Assembly: GCF_954871325.1 (NCBI RefSeq)
Contig: NC_088775.1
Span: 44,617,561 to 44,681,560, forward strand
Length of the DNA: 64,000 nucleotides
Direction of reading: 5' to 3'
From: Gordionus sp. m RMFG-2023
Taxonomy: Eukaryota > Nematomorpha > Gordioida > Chordodea > Parachordodidae
Both the position numbers and the translations under genes were made by a program. Positions 33,745 through 47,440 of the stretch are shown piece by piece (position 1 is the first letter of the stretch; each line of letters opens with the position of its first letter). Below the pieces are notes generated by a model. It was not told where the DNA came from. It was given only the letters and a program-made list of their open reading frames with translations, and did not search any database.

Positions 33745-33990
33745 AATAGTAATCATTAAGGCTTGCACCAAAAAATTTATACTTAAAATCAGCCACCATC
33801 CACTCTTAAAGTAATTAAATTATATTATGTTCTCGCGTAGTTTTGCCTAACTCTTTTGTTATTAGCCTACCCACAAACGTGTGAAGGGCTCCTCATTTTT
33901 CTCACCCTAAATTAAATATCTAGTTTGATAGATTTGAGGAAAACCTATCGTAGCTCTGTTGTATCCACAACCAGAGGACGAAAACGTTTT
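33745..33990 (-). repeat. Dispersed repeat copy 1 (partner at 45730-46065)
   Basis: Read on the minus strand it matches 45730-46065 through caacagagctacg, ggttttcctca, atgaggagccc, acacgtttgtggg, atttaattacttta and ggctgattttaag, at roughly 70-75 percent by eye. It is non-coding and probably a MITE or other non-autonomous element. Confidence 0.8.
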
Positions 33991-35640
33991 TATCACGTAT
34001 CACATAACTTTTTACACAATTTTACAACTTTTTTTAAATTTTATATATGATTATATTTAATAATATATTATTGCACAATTAAATTATAAATATATTTTAA
34101 TTAAATCAATTTTTACAATTGATATAAATTAGATGCCATACAAAATACAATGTTTGCATACAGGCTGTTACTATTAAAAAAAATAGCTATGACAAAATTA
34201 ATTTACATTACAAAAAATTACATCCTCATAGTGATGTAAAGTTTGAGGTAATAGCTATTAAAAAAGATAATGTATGAAACAAACTTGGTCCAAATACAAA
34301 TAATCTCAAAATAACAAATGGAATCAATACTTAATTTTAAAAAAATAAATCAATTGCAATATATTTTCAAAAAGTAATCTGTTTTCTGATTTTAAAACAT
34401 GCTTTTTATATCACATTTAAGAGATTAATATATTATATAATTTTAAACACTTTTATATCTAAAGGAAATTGATTCTCCATCAGAAACTTAACATATATCA
34501 ACTGCAACCCTTTGATAATATTATCACACTAAATGAAGATGAGCAGGTTTTTTTTTTAAATTTGGATCATAATTTATTTATTTGATCTAAAGAAAACTGA
34601 TAATATAGAGACTGTATTCATTTTTAAAGTAAGTCAATATTTAAACTGGATCAAACAGAGTTTTGTAATTATATTGAACAACAAAAAAAGTAGTTAAGAA
34701 AAGTTTAATTTAAAAATTATTTAATTTTTTAGATATAAAAATGATAATTTTTACCCAGTCATCAATATGATCATTAAACACTTGAATGAAATATTTAATT
34801 ATGAATCACTATTTTTCATATCAGATTTCTATTTTACTCCTGCTGGATTAGTAGAATTGAGAGAATATAAATTTCCCAGATATCTGAAATTGCCTGTTTA
34901 TATGTTTTTTGCACATAAAATTGTAGATGAATTTTCCAATTTCAGATCACTGATTCCTTATCTATTATTTGTACTAGAATATTAGAAATAATGATATCTT
35001 AAATGATTAACAAATGAAAACATTATAAACGATAGTAAAACCACCGATAGAAAAAGATGGCTAAAATATTCATATATTCTACCATATATATTATTAATTA
35101 AATCGAGTTCCTTTCCTTGTCTAAAAACATGAATATCTCATAACTCTCCCAACTACTTCATGATCTGCTGAAAGAGTTATGAGTAAAGTCAAAATTGTTA
35201 AAACAAGAAATAAAATTTTCGATGCTTTCTTAGAAAATTAATTATTAATATCCTGTGAAATTGATGCACTTGACTTGATACTTTTAAAACTGAAGATATT
35301 ATTACTTTCACGCTAACCTCTAAAACACTATCTAATCTTTTAATTGCATAATCCATATATTTTTTTATATTAAACAGCAATAAATTTAGGCATTTGGCAT
35401 TATATTTTTAAATATTTGTATAAATTTATAAAATTAAAACTTAATAAATTTTAGTCCCTTATTAATTAGTCATTTTTAGGTAGTCTTTTGCTGCACATTT
35501 ATTTATATTCGTCGTATTATTTTAAATACGTTCAACATTAAAAAAAATTATAAATATATTATGTGTTATATACTTGTATCAACATTTATAGAAATAGTAA
35601 TATATTGGTATAAAAATGATCGAAAAAAAAAATATATGTC
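33991..35640. other. AT-rich intergenic stretch
   Basis: Short open frames at 34767-34985 (plus) and 35198-35380 (minus) have no recognisable domain and are expected by chance in this composition. No element ends seen. Confidence 0.4.
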
Positions 35641-35649
35641 CATTATTTA

Positions 35650-36290
35650 ATGCAGCAGATTTTTTAGGTGGGTAAATATAGGTTTTTGTCGGGGAGGGTT
35701 GCATCCAATGAATATCCTGTCATATTGACGCTCTATGAAGGAATATCGGCTTTAAATAATAAATCATGGATTATTTGATTAGTTCTTTCATGCATTTCAT
35801 TTTTAAACCTGTTCACGATACAGTGTGGAATAGGACAAATTATATTGCTATAAAAATTACTTTTATTATGGACTTATTATAATACAATGATATTGCTGAT
35901 CATCGGCCAAATCTATATATTTCTAGCAATCTTAGACATTATCTGCTTTAAAAGGGTTAGACATTCTCAACAAACTCATATTTATGCCAAACAATATGCT
36001 ATAATAATGCATTCATTGTAAATGAGGGATTTTTAATTGAATTCATGTTCTAAAATATAACTCTTTAAATTCACAATATTTTGATAGTTAGTAGTAGAGC
36101 TAAAATAATTTAAGTTATTCTTTTTAAAATTTACCAAAGGAGTACCATTATAAGTAAAAAGTGCAATTAATAATGCGAAAACATAGCCGCCCAAGGTGGT
36201 GAAAATATTTTAGAGGGGTAGGCATAGATATTTGAGGGGGGTTTGTATCCAGTGAAAATCCTGTCATGTAGAAGCTGGACTAATCGACTC
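35650..36290 (+). repeat. Pair of ~100-bp G-rich direct repeats
   Basis: Segments at about 35655-35745 and 36195-36285 share gtggg..ata, gtatccaatga/gtatccagtga and tatcctgtcat/aatcctgtcatg. They may be related ends of an unrecognised element. The second is followed by a cluster of GACTCGA inverted motifs. Confidence 0.6.
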
Positions 36291-36356
36291 GATTTCTGAG
36301 TCGAGATATTTCACTTCGACTAGGAGTCGAGTTCAGGAGAACTCGACTATTTAACA
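36287..36356. repeat. Cluster of short GACTC/GAGTC inverted motifs
   Basis: Four copies of cgactc or gagtcg lie in alternating orientation within 70 bp, for example gactcgatttctgagtc, which can form a hairpin. This looks like a subterminal repeat of a DNA transposon, but no partner end was found. Confidence 0.5.
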
Positions 36357-36359
36357 ACA

Positions 36360-38220
36360 ATAGTGAGGGTAGTACTTGGTTGAGTTACTTAACTTCCTTT
36401 TTTTGGTTTTTTTAAAGTACGGCACCAATTGTTTTAAATGAAGTTTGTAATTTTTGTAAAAGAAGTTAATCTTTATAATCTACTACTATGGCGATGTAAT
36501 CTATTATTGTAAAAGAAGTTTATTTTTATAATATACTATAGCAATGTAATTTGTTCTATACATTTATTGGGACACAACAGCTTTTTTTAAACTTTTTTAA
36601 TATTTTTTATGGAAATATTTTATTTTTTTTAAAAAAACGAGAATAATATATATAATGGAACAAAAATAATAATCAAATTTCAAGAAAAACAAAATTAATA
36701 TATAGAAAAAGAACAATTATTTTCCAAAACATCCTTTACATATTATTGCAATAATACTTTCAAAAATATGTGATTACAGCAAAGTTCAAGATGCCAATAT
36801 TTCATATTTATTTTAATATGAGGGGGGCATATCTCCATCCGCGGCCTATATCGCGATCATTGGGCAAATAAATATTCATCAATGGTACATTGTTTTCACC
36901 AGTTTAAAATATAAGGCGGTCGCCAAGAAAAACTCCAAAAAGTTGTCAATTTAACATGAAATTGACGGGTGGGTGTCATAAATATAAAATAAAATCGCGA
37001 CCTGTAATATATAAATGATATTTTATTTATAATTAACAACCTCATCTTAGTCCAAATCATGCCCCACAGATCTAACATATATGAAATAGGTAGCATACCT
37101 TGAATTGGTGTTTAGACATAAATATTTTGGAAGGGCAGTTTTGGAAGAGGTACATCCATGGAAGGGGGAGGGGAGAGTGGTTCTCACCCTTCCGAAATGT
37201 GCTTGCTCTTTTGAATATCATTTTAAGCTAACAAATATTCCTACCTGCACCGTACATGCCCCTCTCCGCCAAATATGGATACAGTATATCACATTAAACA
37301 ATTATTTGAAAGAAAAATAACTAATAAATAAAAATTTTATAAAATAATGACCATTATTATTGGAAAATTAATTTTTTAAAAAAAAGAGAGCCATTAATTA
37401 CTCTTTAAAAATTATAATAAAGGGCTATAACATGTGGACGTTAAGGTCTCCAATAGAATTGGCGTCGAAAAAATTAATCTAATAGTGCTTCCTTCTCTCT
37501 TTAACAAAAAAACAAAATTCTGGTTATATTTATGGGTTGGTACAATTTAAAGAATTTATAAGGTTTTTTGAACCTAACCACTTATGACAAATAAATTATA
37601 AGAAAAATATGAAAATATTTTTAACTAATTAGAAAAACTTTCCAAAGTAGGATGTTCACTTCCTAACTCTGATGATGATAGCCATCATGTTGTAATCTTT
37701 CTCACCTTTCAGCAAACGTAACAAATTCAACAAATTTTCCAACAAATAGTTCTCAAAAGTAATGGGATGCTGCTATAGTGTTACGTTCCGTTGACTATTT
37801 ACCATTAAGCAACGACAGAAAGCAGCTTGCAAACCTTCGTTTATTCGTTATAGACATGCCAGTTTATGAATTACTATATTCCGTTCCAAACAATAGGATC
37901 ACTTCTGAAAGACGCCGAATTTGATACACCGTGGCAATCAGTTTAGAATAAAATCTCAACCCTATAAATAGATGGGAGTGAGGCAAAAGTCGACCACTTA
38001 GCAAGAAATATTCTTAATTGTCTTTTTAATTGATACAAATGCTAAGGTATGAAATAATCAATAAAATTATCAAGAAAACAATCCTAAAGGAAATATTTTA
38101 ACACAACTCGAATCGCGTGATTCTTCTATCATTACCAACTCTCGACTAGATGGATATTTTTTAATCGATAGATCAAAGGCAAACATATATTGAGATTTTG
38201 TCTGATCGATATTGTGAGAC
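36360..38220. other. Intergenic stretch with no assigned gene
   Basis: Some less AT-rich blocks (36800-37200, 37640-38000) may be old transposon sequence. I recognised no domain or element end. Confidence 0.35.
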
Positions 38221-38226
38221 CTATCA

Positions 38227-38585
38227 TAGGTGTAAAAAGCAAGATTGATTAATCTTTGTTAAAATTATATTATATATAAATTATAAAGGTTCTGATTAAT
38301 AATATCATCCCTTTTAATAATCTTTATTCGTCCAAAGATCATAATTACAATCCATAAAGTAAAAGATATATATAAACAAAATAATAATTAAATATAAAAT
38401 TATATGAAATAAAAAAGCAAGATTGATTAATCTTTGTAAAAATTATATTATATATAAATTATAAAGGTTCTAATTAATAATATAATCCCTTTTAATAATC
38501 TTTATTCGTCCAAAAATCATAATTACAATCCATAAAGTAAAAGGTATAAACAAAATAAAAATTAAATATAAAATTATATGAAATA
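38227..38585 (+). repeat. 175-bp tandem duplication, two copies
   Basis: Copies begin at about 38231 and 38411 with gcaagattgattaatctttg and run through tctttattcgtccaaa to aaattatatgaaat. They are almost identical, so the duplication is recent. Confidence 0.9.
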
Positions 38586-39134
38586 TAAAAAGTACAAAGT
38601 ACAAATTCTTTTCCAAAAATTAATAAGTAATGAATGCAAACATCAAAATCTTAAATAATAAAAAATATACCACTTTCTTTTAAGAGTAGAATACTCTCGC
38701 TTTTTTTTCTTTAAAAGGCCGGGTTTTGTACTTTTTTAAAATTTGTTAACTCTGAACAATTATTCTGAATTTTAATTTTCTCATTTATTATATTATGCAT
38801 ACAAAATAAACCGGAATAAATAATTAAAACAATACAAGACATTTCTAAAAAGAAAATTTTTTAATCCAAAATTTATTTATTACAGTATAAAATATTTTCG
38901 ATTGCTGATATAAAAAAAATTTTCTTCTAAAGAATTACAAGTGATAAAAAATATTAATTAATTCATACATATGCCTCAATTGATAATAGTTTTTAAAAAC
39001 CACATAATGCAATACAGTGACGAAGCGTCCATAGAAGCAAGGGAAGCATTGATTCCCTTGAAATTTTTCTTACATAAATTTTAAATAAACTTAATATAAT
39101 CTCTGTACTATGATAAATAAACTAATCTGACTTC

Positions 39135-39335
39135 GTTAAAAAAATTAATATAATTCTTATAACGTTAAAAAGATTAATATAAATTTTATAACGTTAAAAA
39201 TATTAATATAATTTTTATAACGTTAAAAATATTAATATAATTTTTATAACGTTAAAAATATTAATATAATTTTTATAACGTTAAAAAGATTAATATAATT
39301 TTTATAACGCTAAAAAATTGATATTATTTTTACTA
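39135..39335 (+). repeat. ~30-bp tandem array inside the hAT
   Basis: About seven copies of ttaatataatttttataacg with a short aaaaa linker lie just inside the left end of the hAT at 39015-40864. Confidence 0.9.
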
Positions 39336-39769
39336 TATTAAGAAATACTATTATTTTACTACGTTAAAAAATTTACTATTATTTTTACTATGATAAAAAA
39401 AATATACATGAGGGAAGCAAATATAATATTGCTTATTTTTTTTAATAAATAAAGAGAAAATCATGCCATGGTATTGTATAATTTTACCTTTAAAAAATAA
39501 GCATTGGGAAAGCAAATAAAAATGCTTATTTTTTTAATAAATAAAAGAGAAAGAAATTTTTTTATATAATATTTTTTTTCCTTACTTTATTAAAATAAAA
39601 AAATTTTCGTTTTTAAAATCCTTAATTAATGTTTAATAATTGTAATTGTATTATTGAAAATTTATTAACATCATTTAGCTCAAGAAATTTCGATGTGAAA
39701 AAATTGATTATTGAAAAAGAAAGATCAAAACCAATTTTATAAAACTTAATAAAGAAATCAAACTTGCAT

Positions 39770-40790
39770 CCATAATTTTTCTATCGATAAATATGAAAAA
39801 TATTAATGGCTCACTGGATGTAAATTTTATAATTCTCTATATTGTTGGTCATGCCTATTATTCCCAAAGGAAAAATATGTTTGGAATGATAAAGGATTTT
39901 CGGATATGAATAATTTTTCAAAGGCAGTTAAACGGCAAAGAATCAACCGCTGATTTGCAGTCGATGATTCAATTAAAAACATTCGGCCAAAATCGTATTG
40001 AAAATATGATAAATTCGATGCGCAAAATATCAATCGAACAGCATAATTCTAAAGTCAAATCAAATAGAGAAATATTGAAAATATTGATCAACTAACTCTA
40101 TATGTTTTCTTGGAATTCAGGAGCTCGTATTCCATGGTGATGATGAAGAGGAAATTATATTGTATTGATTTATTTGCTCGCGGAAGAAAATTTACTATTG
40201 AAACATCATTTAGAAATAGTGCAGTTTTTATTGGAATATCAAGCAATATTCAAAATGATTTGATTAATTCTATTTTATATGTCTTACACCAAAAAATATT
40301 AAATTCGCCGAATTGTTAGATATTATTAAATTCCAAATAATTAATTACTTAAAATATTTATTAGATAATTTAAATGACACTTATTCTCGATTTTTCGACT
40401 TACACAAGCTGGAAACCTAATTAAAGGTAGTGTTTTGGGATGTTCAATTTAGAAAGAAAAAGAATGTTAATGAAATACTTGAATTTTTAATATGCACCAA
40501 TTTGATGAAAAGTTTTAAAGTTTTTTAAATTATGCAACATCTTAACTTTGTCTTCAACAACAGCATGTGCAGAACGGAGTTTTTCATCTTTAAAAAGAAT
40601 CAAATCTTATTGCAGAAACAGGATGGCCCAAAATCAATTATCGAATCTATCTTTGATTTCGATTAAAAAAAATTATTAAAAAATTTAAAATCTAGCGATA
40701 ACTTTTATAATGCAGTACTTGATCATTTTACTCAAAAACAAAGACGAATACCACTTATTTGTAAATCTTAATGTTTTTATGGTTTGAGTT
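39770..40790 (+). pseudogene. hAT transposase remnant, ZMYM1/DUF4371-like
   Basis: Plus-strand frames read KGFSDMNNFSKAVKRQRINR, then QHNSKVKSNREILKILIN, FHGDDEEE, and GISSNIQNDLINSIL. These match the TTF-finger-to-DUF4371 region of ZMYM1-like hAT proteins (family forms GF.DW.N..K....H, EKHN..V..NR..L, LRGH.E, NIQN(D/E)LI). Frameshifts and stops are frequent. A short C-terminal piece (AVLDHFTQKQ) lies near 40710. Confidence 0.8.
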
Positions 40791-40872
40791 TGATTAAAAT
40801 AAAAATAAAAATAAAATTTTTTTTTGATTGCTTCCCTAGTAGTAAACTTGACGCTTCGTCACTGATGCAATA

Positions 40873-41200
40873 ATATAATTCTTAGCAACTTACATTGACA
40901 AAAGGTTATCAAACTAATATAACTCTCTGTTACCATTTTACACATTTATAGAATGGACTAATAAGGAAAAATTTATAGGCCTAAACTAAATCAACAATTC
41001 TAAGAGGGTATAAACGACCAATCCAAATCATAAAACTATTAAGTGGTTAAAGCTTCCTTATGGATGACATGATGGTAGCTAGATAAGTAATCGATGAAAT
41101 TATTGTGAGATATTAAATTTCTAAAAGATTATCATCCATTTTAAATGATATATAATATATAAACGACTACACAGTTGACCATTATTTAATATGAAAATAC
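40873..41200. other. Intergenic stretch
   Basis: No gene or element recognised. Confidence 0.4.
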
Positions 41201-44200
41201 AGGGAAACTTAACTATGGCCCAAACTACATACTGAAAAACATATATGGGCGGGAGTAATAATTAAAAAAATATAAACGGGTAGGAGAGATTTGTAAGATT
41301 ATCCCAGTTATAAGAAAAGTTTGTTGGGATGAGAAATGTTCCAGCAATTATGTAGAATAACTAAAGGAACAAGGGTTCCTTTTATTATGCCATAAGAAAT
41401 CGGGGCAGGAATATAGGAACCTTTAAGTTACCAAAGGCATAAAGATTTGTATGTAAATAGTTTGGGTAAAGACTCAGAAAGCATATAAAAAAGCTAGTAG
41501 CAACGCAGAAGCATGTTGAAAATTTTAGTAAAGATAAAGAAAAATAAATAGAACCAGCAAAATTAAGATAAGGTTCTATAGGTAAAGATTTGATTTAACT
41601 AATTAGTACATATACCATTTTACCAACCACTTAAAGGTTTGTTTTAATTAATTAGTACATATACCATTTATCCTAGCAAGATAAAAGAATAAGAAAAAGG
41701 TAATAACCAGCAAAATTTAGATAAGATAAATGAATCAATACAATTCTTCTGTAAGTTACCATGTGCTGTAGAATTGATTTAATTATTTTCAAATAATTGG
41801 CACATGCTGTAAGTTACCAAGTGCTATAGAATTTATTTAATAATTTTCAAATAATTGACCAATACACCTTTCAATGCTAATAAGATAAAAGTAAATTTCA
41901 AAACTAATGATGAGCCTAATTTGTATATTACATATGATCAACCTTGTGTATATGTAAATCGCATTGATCTACCTAATGTATAGTGAAAGTAAGTCAGCTC
42001 TTACTTTGCTTCATGAAGCTAGTGGTCAGAGGGAAAATAATGAACAGAAGTACAATATAACCTAACGCAAGGGAAATATGTTCCAAAGGATGATATTATG
42101 ATCAAAAGTAAAATATCGACCTTACGCTATGATATTTTTGGACAAAACTACAATATCAACTACACTATGATATAGATAATCGGCCTTAAAGCAATATATT
42201 ATATGAAAAGTAGTAGTAGTTATCATGTATAGGAAGGTCTATATTACTACCCCAAGCTATAATACAAATTATATTTGATACATAATGGTATAAAAGTACG
42301 ATATATAGATGGCTAGAGACCTTAATTAGGGGTTGCTAAAATAAAGAACCTGTATCAGTAAGTGAATCGTTTGAATAAAATAAATAATAGACGATAGAAA
42401 AAAAATAAAAGAATTTTTCTAATAATGAATAAATTTACTTCCATATCTGTGTACTCGCTTGAATGTTAGATTTGACGTGATGATGAATTTTTAAAAATTA
42501 CAAACTACTACAAGGATAAGGATAAAAATAATGACCACTCGCGTATTATCAATTTAAGTTAGAAAATTTTAAGAAAAAGAATTACTAAAGTAAAAAATCA
42601 AAAATGAAAAATAACAAATTGATTATATTAAAACTAAAAACATGATAAAATGAAAAGTGATAACGAGAGAAAAAAAACACTAGGTGGGATTTCTTAAGAG
42701 AAAGGAAAGACTACAAGAAACAAAACTATAGTAATTAAATTGCTATTAATAAGGACTATAAACTTTTTATAATTATTATTAAACAAAAAATTCTATAAGG
42801 AAATAAAGGATTATAAGAGACTAATCTATAATGAGATTATAAAACTAGCAAGAAAGATTTTTCGAAATAAAAAAAAACGGAAACAAGAAAAGGAACATAA
42901 TAAAACGAGAAAGAAAAAATATATGTTTCACGAATAAAAACGTGAAAAGGAACGTAATCAGACAAGAGAAAAAAATGAAATATATATTACATGAACAAAA
43001 CAAAAGGAACATAATGAGACAAGGAGTAAAAGATAAAAGAAAATATATTATTTTTTTCATAAACAGAAAACATAAATCAAGCATAAAACTCCGGCTGCTT
43101 TAAAAAAAAATATAGATTTTGAAAGAAAACATAGACGCCAAAAGAATTTAAAAGAACTATATTACAAATTGTTGAGAAAAGTGATAGGTGATAGCTAAAA
43201 TTAGAAGAATCTATATAATTGTTAAAAAAAATTATATTCGTGATAAATGCCAAAAGTATTTAAAAAAAAAAAATCAATTTATGTATAGTACCGCTTCAGT
43301 GAAACTACCTCTAAAAGAAAATAAACATCATCGAGGAAGTAATAAAAGGGAAATATGTTAAGCATTAAAAATATAAATAAAAATTGGAGCATTACAAGAA
43401 GATCAATTTATGTAAAGTACCGCTTCAGTATATCTACCTCTAAAAGAAAATAAGCACCACCGAGGAAGTGATAAAAGGGAAAATGTTATATACTGGCATT
43501 TATTTATGTATAATAATAATTTTTGAGAAGGAGTTTAATTACTATTAGAGTTGGTATATTCAATAACTTATCTAGAAGAACTAAAATTAAATTTTATTAA
43601 TAAATCGCTAATGATATTATCTAGGAAAAGATGGAATTAAAATTCACCTTAAGAGTTGGTAGAGACCTTATCTAGGGAACTATAGTTTAAATTTAAACCC
43701 TAACATTAATTCAAAAACTTATCAAGGATAAATCAAAATTTAAACTTTAAACTAATATATACATAATAAGATATATATATGATGTTAAAAGTTAAACAAA
43801 TATATATATAATCTAATATATATATAATCTAATATATATGTAATATATATAAATGACTGTATAATGTAATACATATAAATAACTAATATATACATAAAAT
43901 AATATACACATGGTGTTAGAGACCTATATGTATATATAATCTAATGGACATGACGTTAGAAACCAACCTAATATATGTATAATGTAGAATAATATTACAA
44001 TATGCTAACATTAATATGTTTGTTATGTGAAGCTAGAAATCTTTAAAGCTATAAAATTTTAAAAATTGAATTAAATTAATATGTTTGTTATGTGAAGCTA
44101 GAAATGTTTAAAGCTATAAAATTTCAAAATTGAATTAAATTTAACTAATGTGAAGCTAAAAACATTTAATTGATGTGAAGCTAAAAACTTTCAAAAGCAA

Positions 44201-45010
44201 ATAAAATATCTAAATTTAACTAATCCAATTTTAATTAAAATATTTATAATGTAATATATATATAATGTTTAAAGGTCATAAAAATCTTTAATTTAGAAAA
44301 GTCGAGTCATAATTAATGTTATATATGCCGACAAGATGAACTTATTGTGTGAAACCGAAATAAGAACTAAATAAGATATATTAAGGCAAAGAGGTACAAC
44401 ATAATTAATGTAATAATGTATATTTATAAAAACTACATATATTACGAAGTTCAAAAACACCTTAGAACTTATAAAAAGTGGCACCACTTTTAATAACAGT
44501 ATTTAGAGGAAAGGAAAAAGAAAAACATTTTAAACCTTAAGAAAAATATTAAATCAACTTTAATATTTTTATTATGTGAAGCTAAACGTATTAAAAAACT
44601 AATAAAATATCTAAATTCAACTAAATAAAATGTCTAAAAGTAACTAGAATTTAACTCATGTGAAGCTAAAACATACAGCTAATAAAATAAAAGGTCTAAT
44701 TTTATCTAATATGTATATAATGTAATATATTAATGTTGAGAAGTCAAAACTTTGTCTAATTTAGACTTATATTTATATAATGTAATTTATATATAATGTT
44801 GAGAAGTCAAAACATCATTGATTTAGTTTAAAACTAATAAAATCTCTAAAATCTACTAATTTAACAAATGTGAAACTAAAAACATTTAAGAACTGATAAA
44901 ATATCAAAATTTAATTAATATATAATTTAATTAATATATATATAATTTAATATATAATGTTAATAAATCAAAAAAATTATTGATAAATCAAAAAAATTAA
45001 TGAATTCATT
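41200..45010 (+). repeat. A/G-rich, decayed repeat region
   Basis: The plus strand is markedly purine-rich, with A far exceeding T. It contains several local duplications: 41580-41690 (aattagtacatataccattt twice), 41745-41875 (ctgtaagttacca.gtgct twice), an 88-bp repeat at 43272-43360 and 43403-43488 (accgcttcagt, gaggaagt.ataaaaggga), and many copies of atgtgaagctaaaaacattt between 44020 and 44900. No coding capacity. Confidence 0.75.
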
Positions 45011-45289
45011 TTTCATATTTTGAAAATGAGAAAGCGTGCAAATAAACCTTAATTGCCATCACTAAAAATTAGTAATTACCATGTCGGAAATTTAAAAATC
45101 ACAAGCTTAGTTATAATCTTTTTTAAGTTTATATTTTATACATGTTTTTTTATACTCTTAATATATTTTATGTTATTTTTTAAATAAATAAGTATTTAAT
45201 TAAAAAATAATAACAAAAAATCTTCTCAAATAAAAAATCATCACAATTCCCCTGGCAGGTAGCTTTGTATGAAAAGAGATTAGAGCAAG

Positions 45290-45490
45290 GGTTTAGATAG
45301 GCTTAGGATGGTTAAAAAGCCCGTTTATAATTTCTTAAAGCCCGATTAATAGATTGGCCAAAATAATATTATGGATACCTGGAGATTTTGCTCATATATG
45401 GCAGGAAGGCTCTATTTGCTAAATTTATAGGTATAAATAATTATAGACTAAAATCTTAATCTGATCGATTTTAAAAATTGATCCAAATCT
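45290..45490. repeat. MITE-family copy, partial
   Basis: The core ggagattttgctcatatatg with the following ggctctatttgctaaat resembles 60963-61020 and 63911-63978. Confidence 0.55.
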
Positions 45491-45729
45491 TGTTTTTACA
45501 ACCCTTGATAGGCAGTGAGTATTTTATTTTTCTAAAAAGGATATTAATAATTTAAGCGTTGTTTAATAAGTTACCAGTATTTTTTAATATGATTACTACA
45601 TGATTGGTGTACTGAAGCATACGCTGTGTTACAGTCCGCAATTATTATTATTTAAAAATGTTAAAAAAGCAAATAAGCTAAAATGGCCGTCAAAATAGCC
45701 CCTATAAGTTTGAAGCGAGAGATTTACGT

Positions 45730-46065
45730 GATAGATAGCGCTTTTGCCCTCTAGTGAAAGTTCAACAGAGCTACGCTAGGTTTTCCTCATTTCCATCTAA
45801 TTGAATTTAATTTGGGTATAAAAGTAAAAATATGAGGAGCCCTCCACACGTTTGTGGGCAAGCCGCACGTACTTGTAGGCACAACATTTCGAAAAATGTT
45901 GCTTAAACCTCTATAGGCTTTAATTTAAAAGGAGTGGGACAAAGAAAAAGCCTATACCCAAAAACTACAGTATAATTTAATTACTTTAAAGGTGGGTGAT
46001 GGCTGATTTTAAGCTTAATTTCTTTAGTGTAAGTTATAATTAATATCAATATTGAGATATAATGT
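45730..46065 (+). repeat. Dispersed repeat copy 2 (partner at 33745-33990)
   Basis: Inverted relative to copy 1. It extends beyond it with an extra block around 45880-45960. Non-coding. Confidence 0.8.
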
Positions 46066-46914
46066 TCATAGAATCTGTAAATAAATATGATTAAAATAAA
46101 ATAATATTTACTGTTCTATCACTTCAAATTTTCCACCGGATGAAACCCACCAGGAATGAGCGAGAGATTTTAAAAATATTAAAAATTTAACTTTTACAGA
46201 TTAGACAGATTTTACTATTTAAAGTAAATTATTTAATATTAAATTAATTTAATATAAATAAAAATAAAAATTTATTAATATAAATATTAGAAAATATATA
46301 ATTCTAATATTAATTAGTTATATAAATTAATAATATAATATTATATTATAAAAAATTTATATATTAATAAATGCATAGTATAATATAATTTTATATTTTA
46401 ATATATTTAATATTAAATTAGATATAAAGAAAATTATGTAAATTAATAAATGTATTAAATTGTATTATAAGATTTTATTATAATATAATAATTAATATTA
46501 TTTACATAATTAATATAATTTATTTAATATACTTATAATATATATTACATATTTTAATATTAATTATTGATATATTTAATATAATTAATTTAAAATGAAA
46601 TAATAAATAGAATTTATTCAATATTATATATATTTTTTAAAATAATTTATATTAGATGATATTAAAACAATTTTCTTCTGCACTAGAGAACTTATCTATT
46701 TAATAATAGAACTATAGATTAATTTTGTAATATATGTTCTAAAAGAATAACCAAGAATGGTAAAACTAGTAGCAATTTACTTACGTCGTTTTCTGAATAT
46801 AATTTCATGAGACTTGTAGATGGGTAGAAAATAAAAATAAATTTGAGAGTAAAGGGGTAATAGATATTTATTATTTCTATAAATATTACATTTACTCATA
46901 TATTTTAATTTTTT

Positions 46915-47440
46915 TTGTTATTTCTAATGATTAATGGGATCTTTAATTTTTTTTGTTAGGAACTCTATAATTAAAATTTTTATAGTAGGTATTTATACTT
47001 ATTATTCCTTCAAATATCTTAGTTACTCAAATTTTTCTTGAGATTTCTAAAAATTAATGGGATCGTTAATTTTTTTTTTATTGGAACTATATAAATAAAA
47101 TTTTTATAGTAGGTATTTATACTTATTATTTCTTCAAATATCTTATTTACTCAAATTTTTCTTGAGATTTCTAATAATTAATGGGATCGTTAATTTTTTT
47201 TTTTATTGGAGCTCTATAAATAAAATTTTTATAGTAGGTATTTATACTTATTATTCCTTTAAATATCTTATTTACTCAAATTTTTCTTGAGATTTCTAAT
47301 AATTAATATATCGTTAATTTTTTTTATTGGAACTCTATAAATAAAATTTTTAAAGTAGGTATTTATACTTATTATTCCTTCAAATATATTATTTACTCAA
47401 ATTTTTTTGTTATTTCTAATATGGGATCGTTAATTTTTTT
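46915..47440 (-). repeat. ~120-bp tandem array next to MULE A
   Basis: Four to five copies of a unit with aatgggatcgttaattttt, gtaggtatttatacttatta and cttgagatttctaa. The unit is related to that of the array near MULE B (56270-56690). Confidence 0.9.

Larger units (their letters stand above)
39015..40864 (+). mobile_element. ZMYM1-like hAT element with perfect 8-bp target duplication
   Basis: The ends CAGTGACGAAGCGTC and its complement are exact and both continue into a gggaagca motif. The flanks are atgcaata at 39007-39014 and 40865-40872, an exact 8-bp duplication. Plus-strand transposase remnants are inside. The 1.85-kb length and many stops show a decayed copy, but the intact ends suggest a relatively recent, non-autonomous insertion. 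Confidence 0.93.

Noticed and set aside
34767-34985. 72-residue plus-strand open frame
   Set aside because: No domain, no splice context and length expected by chance among many frames in AT-rich DNA.
42845-43084. Hydrophobic minus-strand open frame resembling a membrane protein
   Set aside because: Phe/Leu/Ile-rich translation is what an A/G-rich plus strand gives on its complement; no start context or conservation visible.
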